A stretch of 51,452 nt of DNA from [Clostridium] ultunense DSM 10521 (GCF_000511955.1 NZ_AZSU01000005.1:20077-71528); one strand, 5' to 3'. Shown: positions 1 through 8,666, counted from the first letter of the stretch. Translations and numbers: made by a program. Notes: generated by a model from the sequence alone, not told the origin.

Positions 1-459
1 TTTTGTTATGATGTGGCACCAAGGTATAGGCTTTAAATTGTTATCCATATCCATTAATCTCAATATAATATGATGAATTTTTTCTAGGTATTCTTTTTCC
101 TTTTGTTTCCCCAAAAGTTTTTCCTTACTTTTTAGTAAAGATAACTGTTCTAGCCAACTTTCTTTTAATTTACTTATATAAATATAAAGGATATTATAAA
201 TTATCTCTAAGTTTTGATAAAAATCTCCATTGGAAAAACTAGTCAAACCAATCTCTTTAAAGGCACCTTTCCAAAAATCTTCAATAACGGCTATTAACAA
301 ATCCCCTTTAGAATGAAAATAATTATATATTGTACCAATAGCTATACCGCTATTTTTTGCCACAGTTCTGATATTTATTTTTGAAATACCCTCGTTTATT
401 GCAATCTCTTTTGCTTCAGCTAATATAATTTCTTTATAATTTTCATTTCTATTATCCAT
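1..459 (-). CDS. TetR-family transcriptional regulator, 3' end outside the window
   Basis: This frame is open for 153 codons and runs off the left edge, so the C-terminal part is missing. The N-terminus is a TetR helix-turn-helix: residues about 10-55 include INIRTVAKNSGIAIGTIYNYF, the usual recognition-helix pattern ending in a YNYF/YxYF turn. TetR proteins repress by binding short palindromes and release DNA on ligand binding; the ligand domain here is only partly visible and gives no clue to the effector. I chose the ATG at 459 because a GGGGTGGG stretch precedes it; an in-frame ATG at 477 would add six residues but overlaps a palindrome that looks like its own operator. A terminator separates it from gldA, so it is probably transcribed alone. 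Confidence 0.85.
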   Translation of the reverse strand, partial: MDNRNENYKEIILAEAKEIAINEGISKINIRTVAKNSGIAIGTIYNYFHSKGDLLIAVIEDFWKGAFKEIGLTSFSNGDFYQNLEIIYNILYIYISKLKESWLEQLSLLKSKEKLLGKQKEKEYLEKIHHIILRLMDMDNNLKPIPWCHIITK

Positions 460-475
460 CTCTCTTGCCCACCCC

Positions 476-490
476 ATGAACATTGTTCAT
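476..490. promoter_or_regulatory. Candidate TetR operator (inverted repeat)
   Basis: ATGAACA-T-TGTTCAT is a perfect 7-bp inverted repeat with a 1-bp centre. It lies just downstream of a likely promoter and directly in front of the tetR start, a position expected for autorepression. The match between this palindrome and the regulator is inferred from position only. Confidence 0.6.
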
Positions 491-494
491 ATTG

Positions 495-523
495 ATATTA
501 TATTAAAAAAATTAGAGTGTCAA
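495..523 (-). promoter_or_regulatory. Likely sigma-A promoter of the tetR gene
   Basis: Read on the minus strand, TTGACA (518-523) is followed after 17 bp by TAATAT (495-500); TATAAT at 497-502 is an alternative at 15 bp. The inverted repeat at 476-490 would lie around the transcription start. Confidence 0.55.
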
Positions 524-576
524 TATATTTTTTCTTTAATATTAATATTGTTTTATAGATATAATAATCAGTCAAC

Positions 577-618
577 AAAAAAGATAATGTTATAATGAAT
601 TCACTATAACATTATCCT
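577..618 (-). terminator. Rho-independent terminator after gldA
   Basis: GATAATGTTATA (583-594) pairs perfectly with TATAACATTATC (605-616) around a 10-nt loop. On the minus strand the stem is followed by a run of six T, so it ends gldA transcription before tetR. Confidence 0.85.
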
Positions 619-637
619 TTTATTGGCATTTGCAATA

Positions 638-1729
638 TTAAAATCCAAAGCTTTCACCTAAAGCATCTGCGGCTAATATTGCAGCATAAACATCTTCTGG
701 AGTTACTGCGAAAGGCATATTATGGATGGTTTCACCTTCTGCACAACTTAACTTTGCTACATCCATCAATTTTTCTTCTGATGCTTCCGTAATATTTAGC
801 TCTTTTAATGTAGTTGGCAATCCCACCCCATTGCAGAAATATAATACTTCTTCTATTTCCTCTAACGGTGCATTTTCTAACACCAGTTGGACTAAAACCC
901 CAAAAGCAACTTTTTCTCCATGATATAACTCATGGGTTTCTTCAATAGCCGTTAATCCATTATGGATAGCATGGGCCGCAGAAAGACCGCCGCTTTCAAA
1001 TCCAATGCCGCTTAATAATGTATTTGCTTCTACTATTTTCTCCACTGCTTTTGTTGCTACTTTCCTTTCTACAGCTAGTTTTGCCTTCAATCCCTCATTT
1101 AGCAATGTTTCATAACATAAATCGGCTAATGCAATTGCAGCATCTGTAGGATAACCTCCAGCCATAGCCTTAGCACCAGCCTTTGCCGCTGCTCTTGCTT
1201 CAAATTTAGTTGCTAGTGCATCTCCCATACCTGCAACGAGCAATCGTGCTGGAGCATTAGCAACTGCATCTATATCGATTAATACCATATCTGGATTTTT
1301 AGGTAATAGTAAATATTCATCAAACGACCCATCTTCAGTATAAATTACAGACAATGCACTACAAGGAGCATCAGTACTTGCTATGGTTGGTATTATAACC
1401 ACCGGTACTTTCTCATAATACGCGAGGGCTTTAGCAGTATCGTGAATCTTACCTCCTCCTACTCCCATAACTACATCAAACCCTTTTTCTTTAAATTCAT
1501 CTCGAAGCCTATTTATTTCAACTTTTGAACATTCTCCATTGAATTCAATAAAATTAATTTTAGCAGCATTTCCAAAACTTTCTTTTATAATCTCTCCAAA
1601 TCTTTTATAGCCTGATTTGCTAATTAGAATGAAAAAAGAACTGCCTAAATGTTCTACATGGGTTTTTACTCTCTTTAATTCTCCTTTGCCCTGAATATAT
1701 TTTCCAGGGGAAATTATTATCTTCGTCAT
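638..1729 (-). CDS. gldA: Glycerol dehydrogenase (NAD-dependent, iron/zinc alcohol dehydrogenase family)
   Basis: The 363-residue product matches the GldA family in length and motifs: the nucleotide-binding GVGGGK segment near residue 90, PTIASTDAPCSA around 115-126, the metal-binding Asp in GMGDALATKFEARA near 170, and two metal-ligand histidines in SAAHAIHNGL and ELYHGEKVAFG near 255 and 272. The family oxidises glycerol to dihydroxyacetone with NAD, or the reverse, in the cytoplasm. AAGGAGG stands 7 bases before the ATG. It has its own terminator and no dha genes nearby, so whether it serves glycerol fermentation or detoxification of dicarbonyls such as methylglyoxal is open. Confidence 0.93.
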   Translation of the reverse strand: MTKIIISPGKYIQGKGELKRVKTHVEHLGSSFFILISKSGYKRFGEIIKESFGNAAKINFIEFNGECSKVEINRLRDEFKEKGFDVVMGVGGGKIHDTAKALAYYEKVPVVIIPTIASTDAPCSALSVIYTEDGSFDEYLLLPKNPDMVLIDIDAVANAPARLLVAGMGDALATKFEARAAAKAGAKAMAGGYPTDAAIALADLCYETLLNEGLKAKLAVERKVATKAVEKIVEANTLLSGIGFESGGLSAAHAIHNGLTAIEETHELYHGEKVAFGVLVQLVLENAPLEEIEEVLYFCNGVGLPTTLKELNITEASEEKLMDVAKLSCAEGETIHNMPFAVTPEDVYAAILAADALGESFGF

Positions 1730-1831
1730 ATAAATACCTCCTTACACATTTTCTAATTGATTTTATACCCATACTTGATAATAAATAAACAATATAGTTC
1801 TTATTTTTTTGTCTATTATAAAAGATCCTTC

Positions 1832-1852
1832 TATCTTAGCGTTAGTAAGATA
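1832..1852. promoter_or_regulatory. Inverted repeat upstream of gldA
   Basis: TATCTTA and TAAGATA are perfect 7-bp arms around a 7-bp spacer, about 105 bp upstream of the gldA start. It is not followed by a T-run in either direction, so an operator is more likely than a terminator. No binding protein can be named. Confidence 0.35.
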
Positions 1853-1932
1853 TTTTTCGAAATCCATTTAGATCAAGTTTTTTTAATTAATATTTTATAA
1901 GTGAAAACTTACCTATTGGTTATAAAATATAA

Positions 1933-1954
1933 CACCTAGATTGTACTCTAGGTG
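1933..1954 (-). terminator. Terminator after the CotF-like gene
   Basis: CACCTAGA and TCTAGGTG form an 8-bp stem with a 6-nt loop just past the stop codon. The T-tract on the minus strand is weak (TTATATTTT). Confidence 0.6.
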
Positions 1955-1958
1955 CTTT

Positions 1959-2414
1959 TCATTTAATATCATACATTCCATGACTATGCATATAATTAAA
2001 CAATTTTTCTCCATGGGCTTGTTCATCTTGTTGTATATGCTGAAGTGCTTGTCGAACATTAGGATCTGCCGCTTCAAAGACTGCAGTATCGTAGAATCCA
2101 GATACATATTTTTCAGTTGATAACAAATCTTCTAATAGAATTTGATCCTTTGGACTAGGTCCTTGAAAAGTAGTGTGGGCCTCTGTAGTGATATTAATCG
2201 GTTTTTGGGTCATATCCGGTTGCACTCCTTGTAGAATCTGATTGATCATATTATAATGATGCTGCTCTTCCTGGACAATTTCCATTAATAGATTTTTTAG
2301 CTGTGGACCTTGTACTTGGTTTGCATAGCTTTGATATTTTTTTGCACATAAATTTTCTTGCTTCTTTCCATCTTCTAATAACATTCTCTCTTTTTGGGTA
2401 AGTTGAATTTGCAA
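1959..2414 (-). CDS. CotF-like spore coat protein, ferritin-like helical fold
   Basis: The 151-residue protein has two helical halves: residues about 1-65 (LEDGKKQENLCAKKYQ, then EEQHHYNMINQI) and about 85-150 (LLEDLLSTEKYVSGFYD, then QQDEQAHGEKLFNYM). The second half is a typical Coat F domain, known from Bacillus coat protein CotF and many clostridial spore proteins. The paired E/H-rich helices resemble rubrerythrin, but I see no convincing di-iron set, so a structural role is more likely. The start is TTG at 2414, with GGAGG seven bases upstream. It stands alone between gldA and the divergent hyuA gene. Confidence 0.8.
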   Translation of the reverse strand: MQIQLTQKERMLLEDGKKQENLCAKKYQSYANQVQGPQLKNLLMEIVQEEQHHYNMINQILQGVQPDMTQKPINITTEAHTTFQGPSPKDQILLEDLLSTEKYVSGFYDTAVFEAADPNVRQALQHIQQDEQAHGEKLFNYMHSHGMYDIK

Positions 2415-2498
2415 AATATCACCTCCAATTATATTCTACAATTAACATTTACAAATAAATAAATATTATTCATATCAAATACATAAAAAGGTAATAAC

Positions 2499-2528
2499 TT
2501 GATACTCACACCCTAATAGGGATATAAT
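2499..2528 (+). promoter_or_regulatory. Likely sigma-A promoter of the hyuA-deacetylase operon
   Basis: TTGATA (2499-2504) and TATAAT (2523-2528) are separated by 18 bp, about 40 bp before the TTG start of the first gene. The spacer carries a short CCCT-AAT-AGGG repeat that may bind a regulator. Confidence 0.6.
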
Positions 2529-2568
2529 ACTATTAGATAGCAAAGTAAGGAAAGGAGAAGGATTAAAA

Positions 2569-4242
2569 TTGATTGTTGGTCTTGATATGGGTGGAACCAA
2601 TATAGACGGAGTTATTATAGAGGATGGTAGAGTAGTAAAACGAGTAAAAAAACCCACCAACAGGGATGGTCTATTTGAATCTATATGGATTACTTTAGGA
2701 GAACTGTTGTCAGGATACGATAAATATAAAATAGATAGAATTAATTTGAGTACTACCGTATCCACCAATGCTATTGTGGAAAGTAAAACTTCTCCTGTTG
2801 GAATGATTATCCAATCGGGTCCCGGTATGCCCTATGATTTTTTAGCTTGTGGTAATGAAAATGTATTTATATCAGGCTATATCGACCATAGAGGTGAAGT
2901 AATTGAAGGTTTTCAAATATCTGAGATTGAGAAATCTATTAGATTATTTAAAGAAAAGAATATTGATTCTTGTGCAATAGTGACTAAATTTTCTACTAGA
3001 AATCCCAAGTTTGAAAGAAATATAAAAGAGATTTTAGAAAAAGATTTCTCTCCTATTACTATGGGACATACTATGTCAGGAAAATTAAATTTCCCCCGTC
3101 GAGTATATACATCCTATTTAAATTCAGCAGTACATAATACCTTTAATGACTTTTCAAATAATATCAGAAAATCTTTAGAAAGAGAGGGAATAGATGCACC
3201 AATATTTATATTAAAAGCCGATGGTGGAACTATGAATATTTCTACAGCTGAAGAAAAACCAGTGGAAACCATTCTATCTGGTCCTGCTGCCAGCTTTATG
3301 GGGATCAATGCTATGCTTCCCACTAATGAAGATGCCATATTACTGGATATTGGAGGAACTACTACAGATATATTCTTTCTTGCCGATGGGGTCCCTCTAT
3401 TTGAACCTTTAGGAATAAAAATAGATAAGTATAATACTTTAGTAAGGGCTATTTATAGCGTTTCAATAGGTTTAGGTGGAGATAGTAGTATTAGCATTGA
3501 AAATAGTAAGATTAAAATAGGTCCAAGGAGGGAAGGAATTCCTTATGCTTTTGGAGGTCCTAAGCCTACTCCTACTGATGCTATGATAGCATTGGGCTTG
3601 ATAAAGGAAGGAAATAAGGAAGCAGCTCATAATTCCATGGCAACATTAGGAACGAAATTGAATATAACCCCAAAAGATATGGCAAAATTAATTCTTGAAA
3701 ACATGGGAGATATTATCAAGGATAAAGTAGATGAACTTCTATATGTAATAAACAGTCAGCCTGTTTATACTGTTAAGGAATTATTGTATGGAAAGAAAAT
3801 AGAACCAAAGCTAATTAATATAATAGGTGGTCCTGCCAATGTATTGGCCTCTATACTTGAAAAGAAGTTCAATCTACCCTGCTATTTCCCAAAAGATTAC
3901 CATGTAGCCAATGCAATAGGCGCAGCCCTTGCTAAACCTACTACGGAGATTAATATGGTGGCAAATACTTCTCAAGGAGTCCTTTCAGTACCTGAATTAG
4001 AGCTATATGAAAAAATAAGTAGAAATTATACTGTTGATAAAGCCAGAAAAAGGGCCATGGAGCTAATTAAAGAATCTGCTCTATCCTTAGGTGCTACCAA
4101 AGATGAAATAGAGGCAGAAATAGTAGAAGAAAACAGTTTTAATATGGTAAGGGGTTTTTACACTACTGGAAAAAATATACGGATTAAGGCACAAGTAAAA
4201 CCAGGGCTTATCCATGAATTGAGGAGTGATATGAATGATTAA
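2569..4242 (+). CDS. HyuA-type hydantoinase/5-oxoprolinase family ATPase
   Basis: The 557-residue product has the two HyuA-family domains. The N-terminal Hydant_A_N region begins GLDMGGTNIDGV, an actin-like phosphate-binding loop. The Hydantoinase_A region has NSAVHNTF near 185, SGPAASFMGIN near 240 and a second phosphate loop LDIGGTTTDIFF near 260. Family members use ATP to open cyclic amides such as hydantoins or 5-oxoproline, usually with a HyuB partner, which is absent here. It is shorter than full HyuA proteins (about 680 residues). The TTG start is supported by GGAAAGGAGAAGG. It overlaps the next gene by 8 bases, so the two are translated together. The substrate is unknown. Confidence 0.85.
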   Translation: MIVGLDMGGTNIDGVIIEDGRVVKRVKKPTNRDGLFESIWITLGELLSGYDKYKIDRINLSTTVSTNAIVESKTSPVGMIIQSGPGMPYDFLACGNENVFISGYIDHRGEVIEGFQISEIEKSIRLFKEKNIDSCAIVTKFSTRNPKFERNIKEILEKDFSPITMGHTMSGKLNFPRRVYTSYLNSAVHNTFNDFSNNIRKSLEREGIDAPIFILKADGGTMNISTAEEKPVETILSGPAASFMGINAMLPTNEDAILLDIGGTTTDIFFLADGVPLFEPLGIKIDKYNTLVRAIYSVSIGLGGDSSISIENSKIKIGPRREGIPYAFGGPKPTPTDAMIALGLIKEGNKEAAHNSMATLGTKLNITPKDMAKLILENMGDIIKDKVDELLYVINSQPVYTVKELLYGKKIEPKLINIIGGPANVLASILEKKFNLPCYFPKDYHVANAIGAALAKPTTEINMVANTSQGVLSVPELELYEKISRNYTVDKARKRAMELIKESALSLGATKDEIEAEIVEENSFNMVRGFYTTGKNIRIKAQVKPGLIHELRSDMND

Positions 4243-5542
4243 GGCTAAGAATAGACTAGGCCTTGTATTCTTCCCTGCTTTCGATTGGGCTATTAGCCCT
4301 ACCCATCCCGAAAGGGAAGAAAGGCTTTTATATACCCAAGACCAAATATTTGAAGAAGGAATTGAGGATATTGAAGGAATAAAATTTTATAACCCAATTA
4401 TTGCTGAAGAGAAGGATATTGAAAGGGTACATTTTCCAGTACCTGATGTAAAGTCAAGGGTTACCCAATCCCACCTTATATCAGTAGGCGGTGCTATTAT
4501 AGCTTTTCAAGCCATAATGAAAAAAGAGGTAGACAAATCCTTTGCTTTAGTTCGCCCTCCTGGACATCATGCGCATAGGGTAGTTTATGGAGATAGAGGA
4601 TTTTGTGTGGTCAATGTAGAGGCAGTAATGTTAGAGAGAATAAGACAGGAATATGATGATTTACGAGTAGCCATTGTAGATACAGACTGTCACCATGGTG
4701 ATGGTACCCAAGATATCTATTGGAATGACAAAGATACTTTGTTTATTTCTTTCCATCAAGATGGAAGAACCCTTTATCCTGGCACTGGATTTATTGAAGA
4801 GTTTGGAGGACCAGCTGCCTATGGATATAATGTGAATATTCCTCTACCTCCAGGAACAGGAGAAGAAGGTTTTTTATATGTATTGGATAATGTAGTAATA
4901 CCTATTTTAGATGAATATAAACCGGATATAATAATAAACTCGGCTGGTCAGGATAATCATTATACAGATCCTATTACCAATATGAATTTTACAGCTCAAG
5001 GATATGCTAAGTTAAATGATAGGCTTAATCCCGATATTGCAGTTTTAGAAGGTGGGTATTCTATAGAAGGGGCTTTACCTTATATTAATCTAGGGATAAT
5101 ATTGGCTATGGCTGGTATTGATTATTCCAAGGTACATGAACCAGATTATAATAAAGAAAAATTAAAACAGCCAAAGGATATTACAGAATATATTAAACAA
5201 ATATCCGAATTGGTATATAAACGTTGGAAGATTAAAGACGATTTAAGGTTGAAAGAATTTAAAGGATATAATTATGTAGATAGAGAAAGACAGATCTATT
5301 ATGATACAGATGGTATCCTTGAAAACCAGGTACAGAGATTTAAAGTTTGTAAAAAATGTTCTGGTGTAAATACCATTGATTCTAGCAGCGATAGAGGGTA
5401 CCATATATTTGCCATAACAATACCACGAGATGCTTGTTCTAAATGTATAGATGAAGGGTATAAACTTTATAAAAATACTTCTACTTACTATTCAAATGTG
5501 TATCTACAAGATAGAGTAAACGATAAATATTATTTCAAATAA
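4235..5542 (+). CDS. Histone-deacetylase-fold amidohydrolase with C-terminal CxxC pairs
   Basis: The 435-residue protein has the arginase/deacetylase fold of the HDAC and acetylpolyamine amidohydrolase family. Visible motifs are RPPGHHA near 106 (catalytic His pair), DTDCHHGDGTQ near 149 (zinc-binding Asp and His), SAGQDNHYTDP near 236 (third zinc ligand Asp) and GGY near 273 (catalytic Tyr). All key residues are present, so it should be active as a zinc-dependent deacetylase or amidohydrolase. The last ~110 residues are not standard: KVCKKC and DACSKC about 28 residues apart could form a zinc ribbon. It is coupled to the HyuA gene, which suggests successive hydrolysis of ring and acyl amides of one compound; that is inference. 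Confidence 0.85.
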   Translation: MIKAKNRLGLVFFPAFDWAISPTHPEREERLLYTQDQIFEEGIEDIEGIKFYNPIIAEEKDIERVHFPVPDVKSRVTQSHLISVGGAIIAFQAIMKKEVDKSFALVRPPGHHAHRVVYGDRGFCVVNVEAVMLERIRQEYDDLRVAIVDTDCHHGDGTQDIYWNDKDTLFISFHQDGRTLYPGTGFIEEFGGPAAYGYNVNIPLPPGTGEEGFLYVLDNVVIPILDEYKPDIIINSAGQDNHYTDPITNMNFTAQGYAKLNDRLNPDIAVLEGGYSIEGALPYINLGIILAMAGIDYSKVHEPDYNKEKLKQPKDITEYIKQISELVYKRWKIKDDLRLKEFKGYNYVDRERQIYYDTDGILENQVQRFKVCKKCSGVNTIDSSSDRGYHIFAITIPRDACSKCIDEGYKLYKNTSTYYSNVYLQDRVNDKYYFK

Positions 5543-5580
5543 GTTCTCTTTAGTGCCTGTTAAGGCACTAAAGAGAACTT
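5541..5580. terminator. Bidirectional terminator between convergent genes
   Basis: A perfect 17-bp stem (5541-5557 with 5564-5580) and a 6-nt loop lie between the deacetylase gene and the convergent small gene. The stop of the small gene (5568-5570) is inside the right arm. Confidence 0.85.
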
Positions 5581-5927
5581 ATTATATGCATTTCCGCATT
5601 ATATTCTTTTCTTTTCAATTTTATATGGTGATTTTTATAGTTGAATACAAAATTCATCACAGCAGATTGAAGATCTATGTTTCGTAAAAAATGGACTGTA
5701 CAAGAATTGCTGTTTTTTTCTGTAGCAAACCTTATTATAATATTCCTTACTTCATTAAGCTGAATCCTATTGTCCATATATTCAGGCATATCTTCTATAT
5801 AAAGATTTAAGGTTCTTAAATCCAAGGGAATGAATAGATCTATATCCGGGCCTTCCTCCATTATAGTCCTTATTTCAAAATCGCTAATTATCTGTAAATA
5901 CCCTTTCTTGTATTCTATCATTTTCAT
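5568..5927 (-). CDS. Unknown protein overlapping the MATE gene
   Basis: I do not recognise this protein of about 119 residues. It is acidic in the first half (ISDFEIRTIMEEGPDIDLF, DMPEYMD) and basic at the end (HHIKLKRKEY), with alternating hydrophobic residues that suggest a small alpha/beta fold, and no membrane segment or signal peptide. I chose the ATG at 5927 because AAGGGGTG precedes it; a GTG at 5933 and an ATG at 5921 are alternatives. Its start lies inside the last ~44 bases of the MATE exporter gene, so it is translationally coupled to it and may modulate or accompany that transporter. Confidence 0.6.
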   Translation of the reverse strand: MKMIEYKKGYLQIISDFEIRTIMEEGPDIDLFIPLDLRTLNLYIEDMPEYMDNRIQLNEVRNIIIRFATEKNSNSCTVHFLRNIDLQSAVMNFVFNYKNHHIKLKRKEYNAEMHIISSL

Positions 5928-7290
5928 TAGCACCCCTTTTATTGTTCAATTGTGGTATTTTTTTTAGCAATAAAATATACCAGGTTGGAAGGACAATTCC
6001 CTTTAATGTGGCACTAGCGCTAATACTCCACCAGATTCCGTCTAATCCTAAATAGGTAGAAGAAAGGATTAGAGATGCAGGTATACGCAAAGTGTTAAAA
6101 GTTATTCCAACTAAAGATGGCGGTATAGTTCTACCTAGTCCATTGAATGCTCCTTGGGTCGCTATCTCAATGGTCATGAAAAACTGACATAGACCTAGAA
6201 TTCTTAGATATCTTATTCCAATTCCTAAAGCTTCCTTATCATAGGGTATAAATAATCTAAATATAGGGCTGGCCCCAAATATTAATAAACAGGTAGCAAA
6301 TATTCCTATAATTCCAACAATGATTAATCCTTTACGGTAACCTTCTTTTATTCTATCCCATTTTCCTGCCCCATAGTTTTGGCCTACAAAAGCCGATATA
6401 GCAGTGGAGAAGCCTCCTGCTGTCATCCAAGATATGGATTCTATTTGTGTACCTACCTTTTGGACAGCTATTGGAGTAGGCCCCCATTGGGCAATAATTT
6501 TCGCTATAACCATAGCTATTAATGCAAATAAGCCTGTTTGCAATGAGGTAGGTAGTCCTAGTTTAAATATAGTATTAATATAATCTTTATCTAGAGGTTG
6601 AAAGATATTTAAATCCTTAAATAGTTCCCTAGTTTTACTATTATAGATAAATATGACAGTAACGGTAAATTGAGCTATTATGGTTGCTAGTGCTGCACCT
6701 TTAATCCCCATTTTAGGAAAAGGACCTATTCCCATGATCATTAATGGGTCTAATATCATGTTTATTACTAATCCTGCAGCATTTATTTTAAAAGGGGTAG
6801 AACTATTTCCAGACCCATTATAGATTCCTGAAAAAACTGGATTTAAAAAATAAAATATTAATCCAAAGGAGATTATTACTAGATAGTCTATAGCCATCTG
6901 AATAACTTCACTATCCCCTAAATTAAAAAATCCTATAATCTGATGTCGAAAGACTATAAGAATAAGGGAATATATTAGGGCAATAATCGTATCCAGTTGT
7001 AAGGTATTTTTCACATACCTTTTAGCAGATTCCATGTCCTCCCTTCCATAGGATTGAGCTACCCCTACTTCTGCTCCTATCTTTGGAACCATTAGAAAAG
7101 CTGTACCAAGCCAAGTAAAGAAACCGGCGGTCCCTGAAGCTGCTACTGCCTTGGTACTTACCCTGCCTAGCCATATCATATCCATCATATTATAGGCCAT
7201 TTGAACAAAAGATGTGGCCATAATAGGTAGAGCAAGTTTTACCAGGGCACTAGTTATATTACCTTCTGTAAGTTTTCTATTATTTTCCAT
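5884..7290 (-). CDS. MATE-family multidrug/cation antiporter
   Basis: The 468-residue product shows about twelve hydrophobic segments arranged in two similar halves, as in MATE exporters. Typical sequence includes the N-terminal ITSALVKLALPIMATSFVQ, the MMDMIWLGRVS segment in helix 2 and GGFSTAISAFVGQNYGAGK near 290, the repeat-half equivalent of the family's VGQNxGA motif. These membrane proteins expel drugs or metabolites in exchange for Na+ or H+. The ATG at 7290 has GGAGG in front of it. A small unknown gene overlaps its end. The substrate cannot be told from sequence. Confidence 0.9.
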   Translation of the reverse strand: MENNRKLTEGNITSALVKLALPIMATSFVQMAYNMMDMIWLGRVSTKAVAASGTAGFFTWLGTAFLMVPKIGAEVGVAQSYGREDMESAKRYVKNTLQLDTIIALIYSLILIVFRHQIIGFFNLGDSEVIQMAIDYLVIISFGLIFYFLNPVFSGIYNGSGNSSTPFKINAAGLVINMILDPLMIMGIGPFPKMGIKGAALATIIAQFTVTVIFIYNSKTRELFKDLNIFQPLDKDYINTIFKLGLPTSLQTGLFALIAMVIAKIIAQWGPTPIAVQKVGTQIESISWMTAGGFSTAISAFVGQNYGAGKWDRIKEGYRKGLIIVGIIGIFATCLLIFGASPIFRLFIPYDKEALGIGIRYLRILGLCQFFMTIEIATQGAFNGLGRTIPPSLVGITFNTLRIPASLILSSTYLGLDGIWWSISASATLKGIVLPTWYILLLKKIPQLNNKRGANENDRIQERVFTDN

Positions 7291-7364
7291 CCCTTGCCTC
7301 CAATTAATCTATGTTATACCGTATCACTAGTCTAGTATATTCTATACTATAATATAATGGAGGT

Positions 7365-8546
7365 TTATTCAAGTTGATTTATTTTAGTCCCAAAGATTAT
7401 ATAGAATATTAACAGTCCTACCATTGGAATACTTGATATACGATACATTTTACTATAACCTATAACTTCACCAATATTTCCTAATACTACCGAACCCAAT
7501 CCTATACCTATATCAAAAGCAGAAAAGTATGTAGCATTGGCTGCACCCCTACGGGCTGGAACTGCACTATTTACTGCCCAAGCTAATAATGATGGTTGAA
7601 CTGTTCCAAAGCCAATTCCATAGATGATAGCCGATAAAATCAAAGTACTAGTAGATTTCACATAGGATAAGATGAACACCCCTAAGAAGCTAAAAATTGC
7701 TCCAGGCACCATAACCCAAAAATGTCCTTTTTCATCAAATATCCTCCCGGCAATATAACGGATGATAAATATAAAAATGGCATTTATGGTAAAAAACCAA
7801 CCTACATTCTCTATTCCCACTTCCTCTCCAAATAAAGTTATAAAACTAGTTATGCCACCATAAGTAAATCCTAACAACAAGGCTAAAAAGGATGGAAATA
7901 AAGCACCTTTTTCTACTAATCTAGATCTAAATTCTTTTAATCCTTTCCCTGGTGAGTCTGTTTCTATTTTAGGTATTGTAATAAAATAGATAAGGATTAA
8001 TGCCAATAATGTACTACCTGTAGCTCCCACAAAAAGGTTTGAAAAACCCCTTTTCTGCATAAGCATAATACCTAAAGGTGGTCCTATAGACATAGCAATT
8101 GTTCCAGCAGAACTAAAATATCCCATCCCTTCTCCTCTACGGGAAATAGGTACTAAGTCTGATGCAATGGTTCCATAGGTTGTAGTTGATACTCCCCAAC
8201 CAAATCCATGGACAAATCGGATAAGCATTATAGCAAATACTGTATTAGCTAAAGTAAAATTACCTATGGCTATGAAACAGATAAATATGCCTAAAGCTAG
8301 GAAGAGTTTTTTGTTTGCCGTCTCCAATGCAATACCGGAAAAAGGTCTAATAAAAATTGCCGAAATGACTAGAATAGCCGTAATCATTCCAACATCTGAG
8401 CCACTTCCTCCCATTTCAAAAACATAATAGGGTAAGGTTGTTAAGAGCATATAAAAACCGATAAACAATAGAAGATTAGAAGCTAGCAGTAGAATATAAT
8501 CCTTTGTCCATAAAGGTTCTTTTTTGTTTGATAAATTTTTATCCAT
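7365..8546 (-). CDS. Major facilitator superfamily transporter
   Basis: The 393-residue protein has the usual MFS plan: twelve predicted membrane segments, a cytoplasmic loop near 190-210 (PKIETDSPGKGLKEFRSRL) between halves, RPFSGIALETANKK in the loop after helix 2, and RRGEGMGYFSSAGTIAMSIGP (helix 4-5, drug-antiporter-like) near 137-157. RRGAANATYFSAFDIGIGLGS in the second half repeats that pattern. It probably exports a small molecule using the proton gradient. The start has GAGGAGGATAAAA before the ATG. It lies 75 bp upstream of the MATE gene on the same strand, so the two may be co-transcribed. Confidence 0.88.
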   Translation of the reverse strand: MDKNLSNKKEPLWTKDYILLLASNLLLFIGFYMLLTTLPYYVFEMGGSGSDVGMITAILVISAIFIRPFSGIALETANKKLFLALGIFICFIAIGNFTLANTVFAIMLIRFVHGFGWGVSTTTYGTIASDLVPISRRGEGMGYFSSAGTIAMSIGPPLGIMLMQKRGFSNLFVGATGSTLLALILIYFITIPKIETDSPGKGLKEFRSRLVEKGALFPSFLALLLGFTYGGITSFITLFGEEVGIENVGWFFTINAIFIFIIRYIAGRIFDEKGHFWVMVPGAIFSFLGVFILSYVKSTSTLILSAIIYGIGFGTVQPSLLAWAVNSAVPARRGAANATYFSAFDIGIGLGSVVLGNIGEVIGYSKMYRISSIPMVGLLIFYIIFGTKINQLE

Positions 8547-8622
8547 TTTTATCCTCCTCTACATATCCATACCCTACAACTGTAATGTTCTAACATATTA
8601 TCATTATTATAACAAATAGGCA

Positions 8623-8660
8623 ATTAAAATCAGTGTAGCCATGGCTACACTGATTTTAAT
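8623..8660. terminator. Perfect palindrome, probable terminator after the secreted protein gene
   Basis: The 38-bp stretch is its own reverse complement (arms ATTAAAATCAGTGTAGCCAT and complement). The A/T-rich ends give a T-tract in either direction. It lies just past the stop of the secreted-protein gene and upstream of the MFS gene on the same strand. Confidence 0.75.
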
Positions 8661-8666
8661 AATTTT

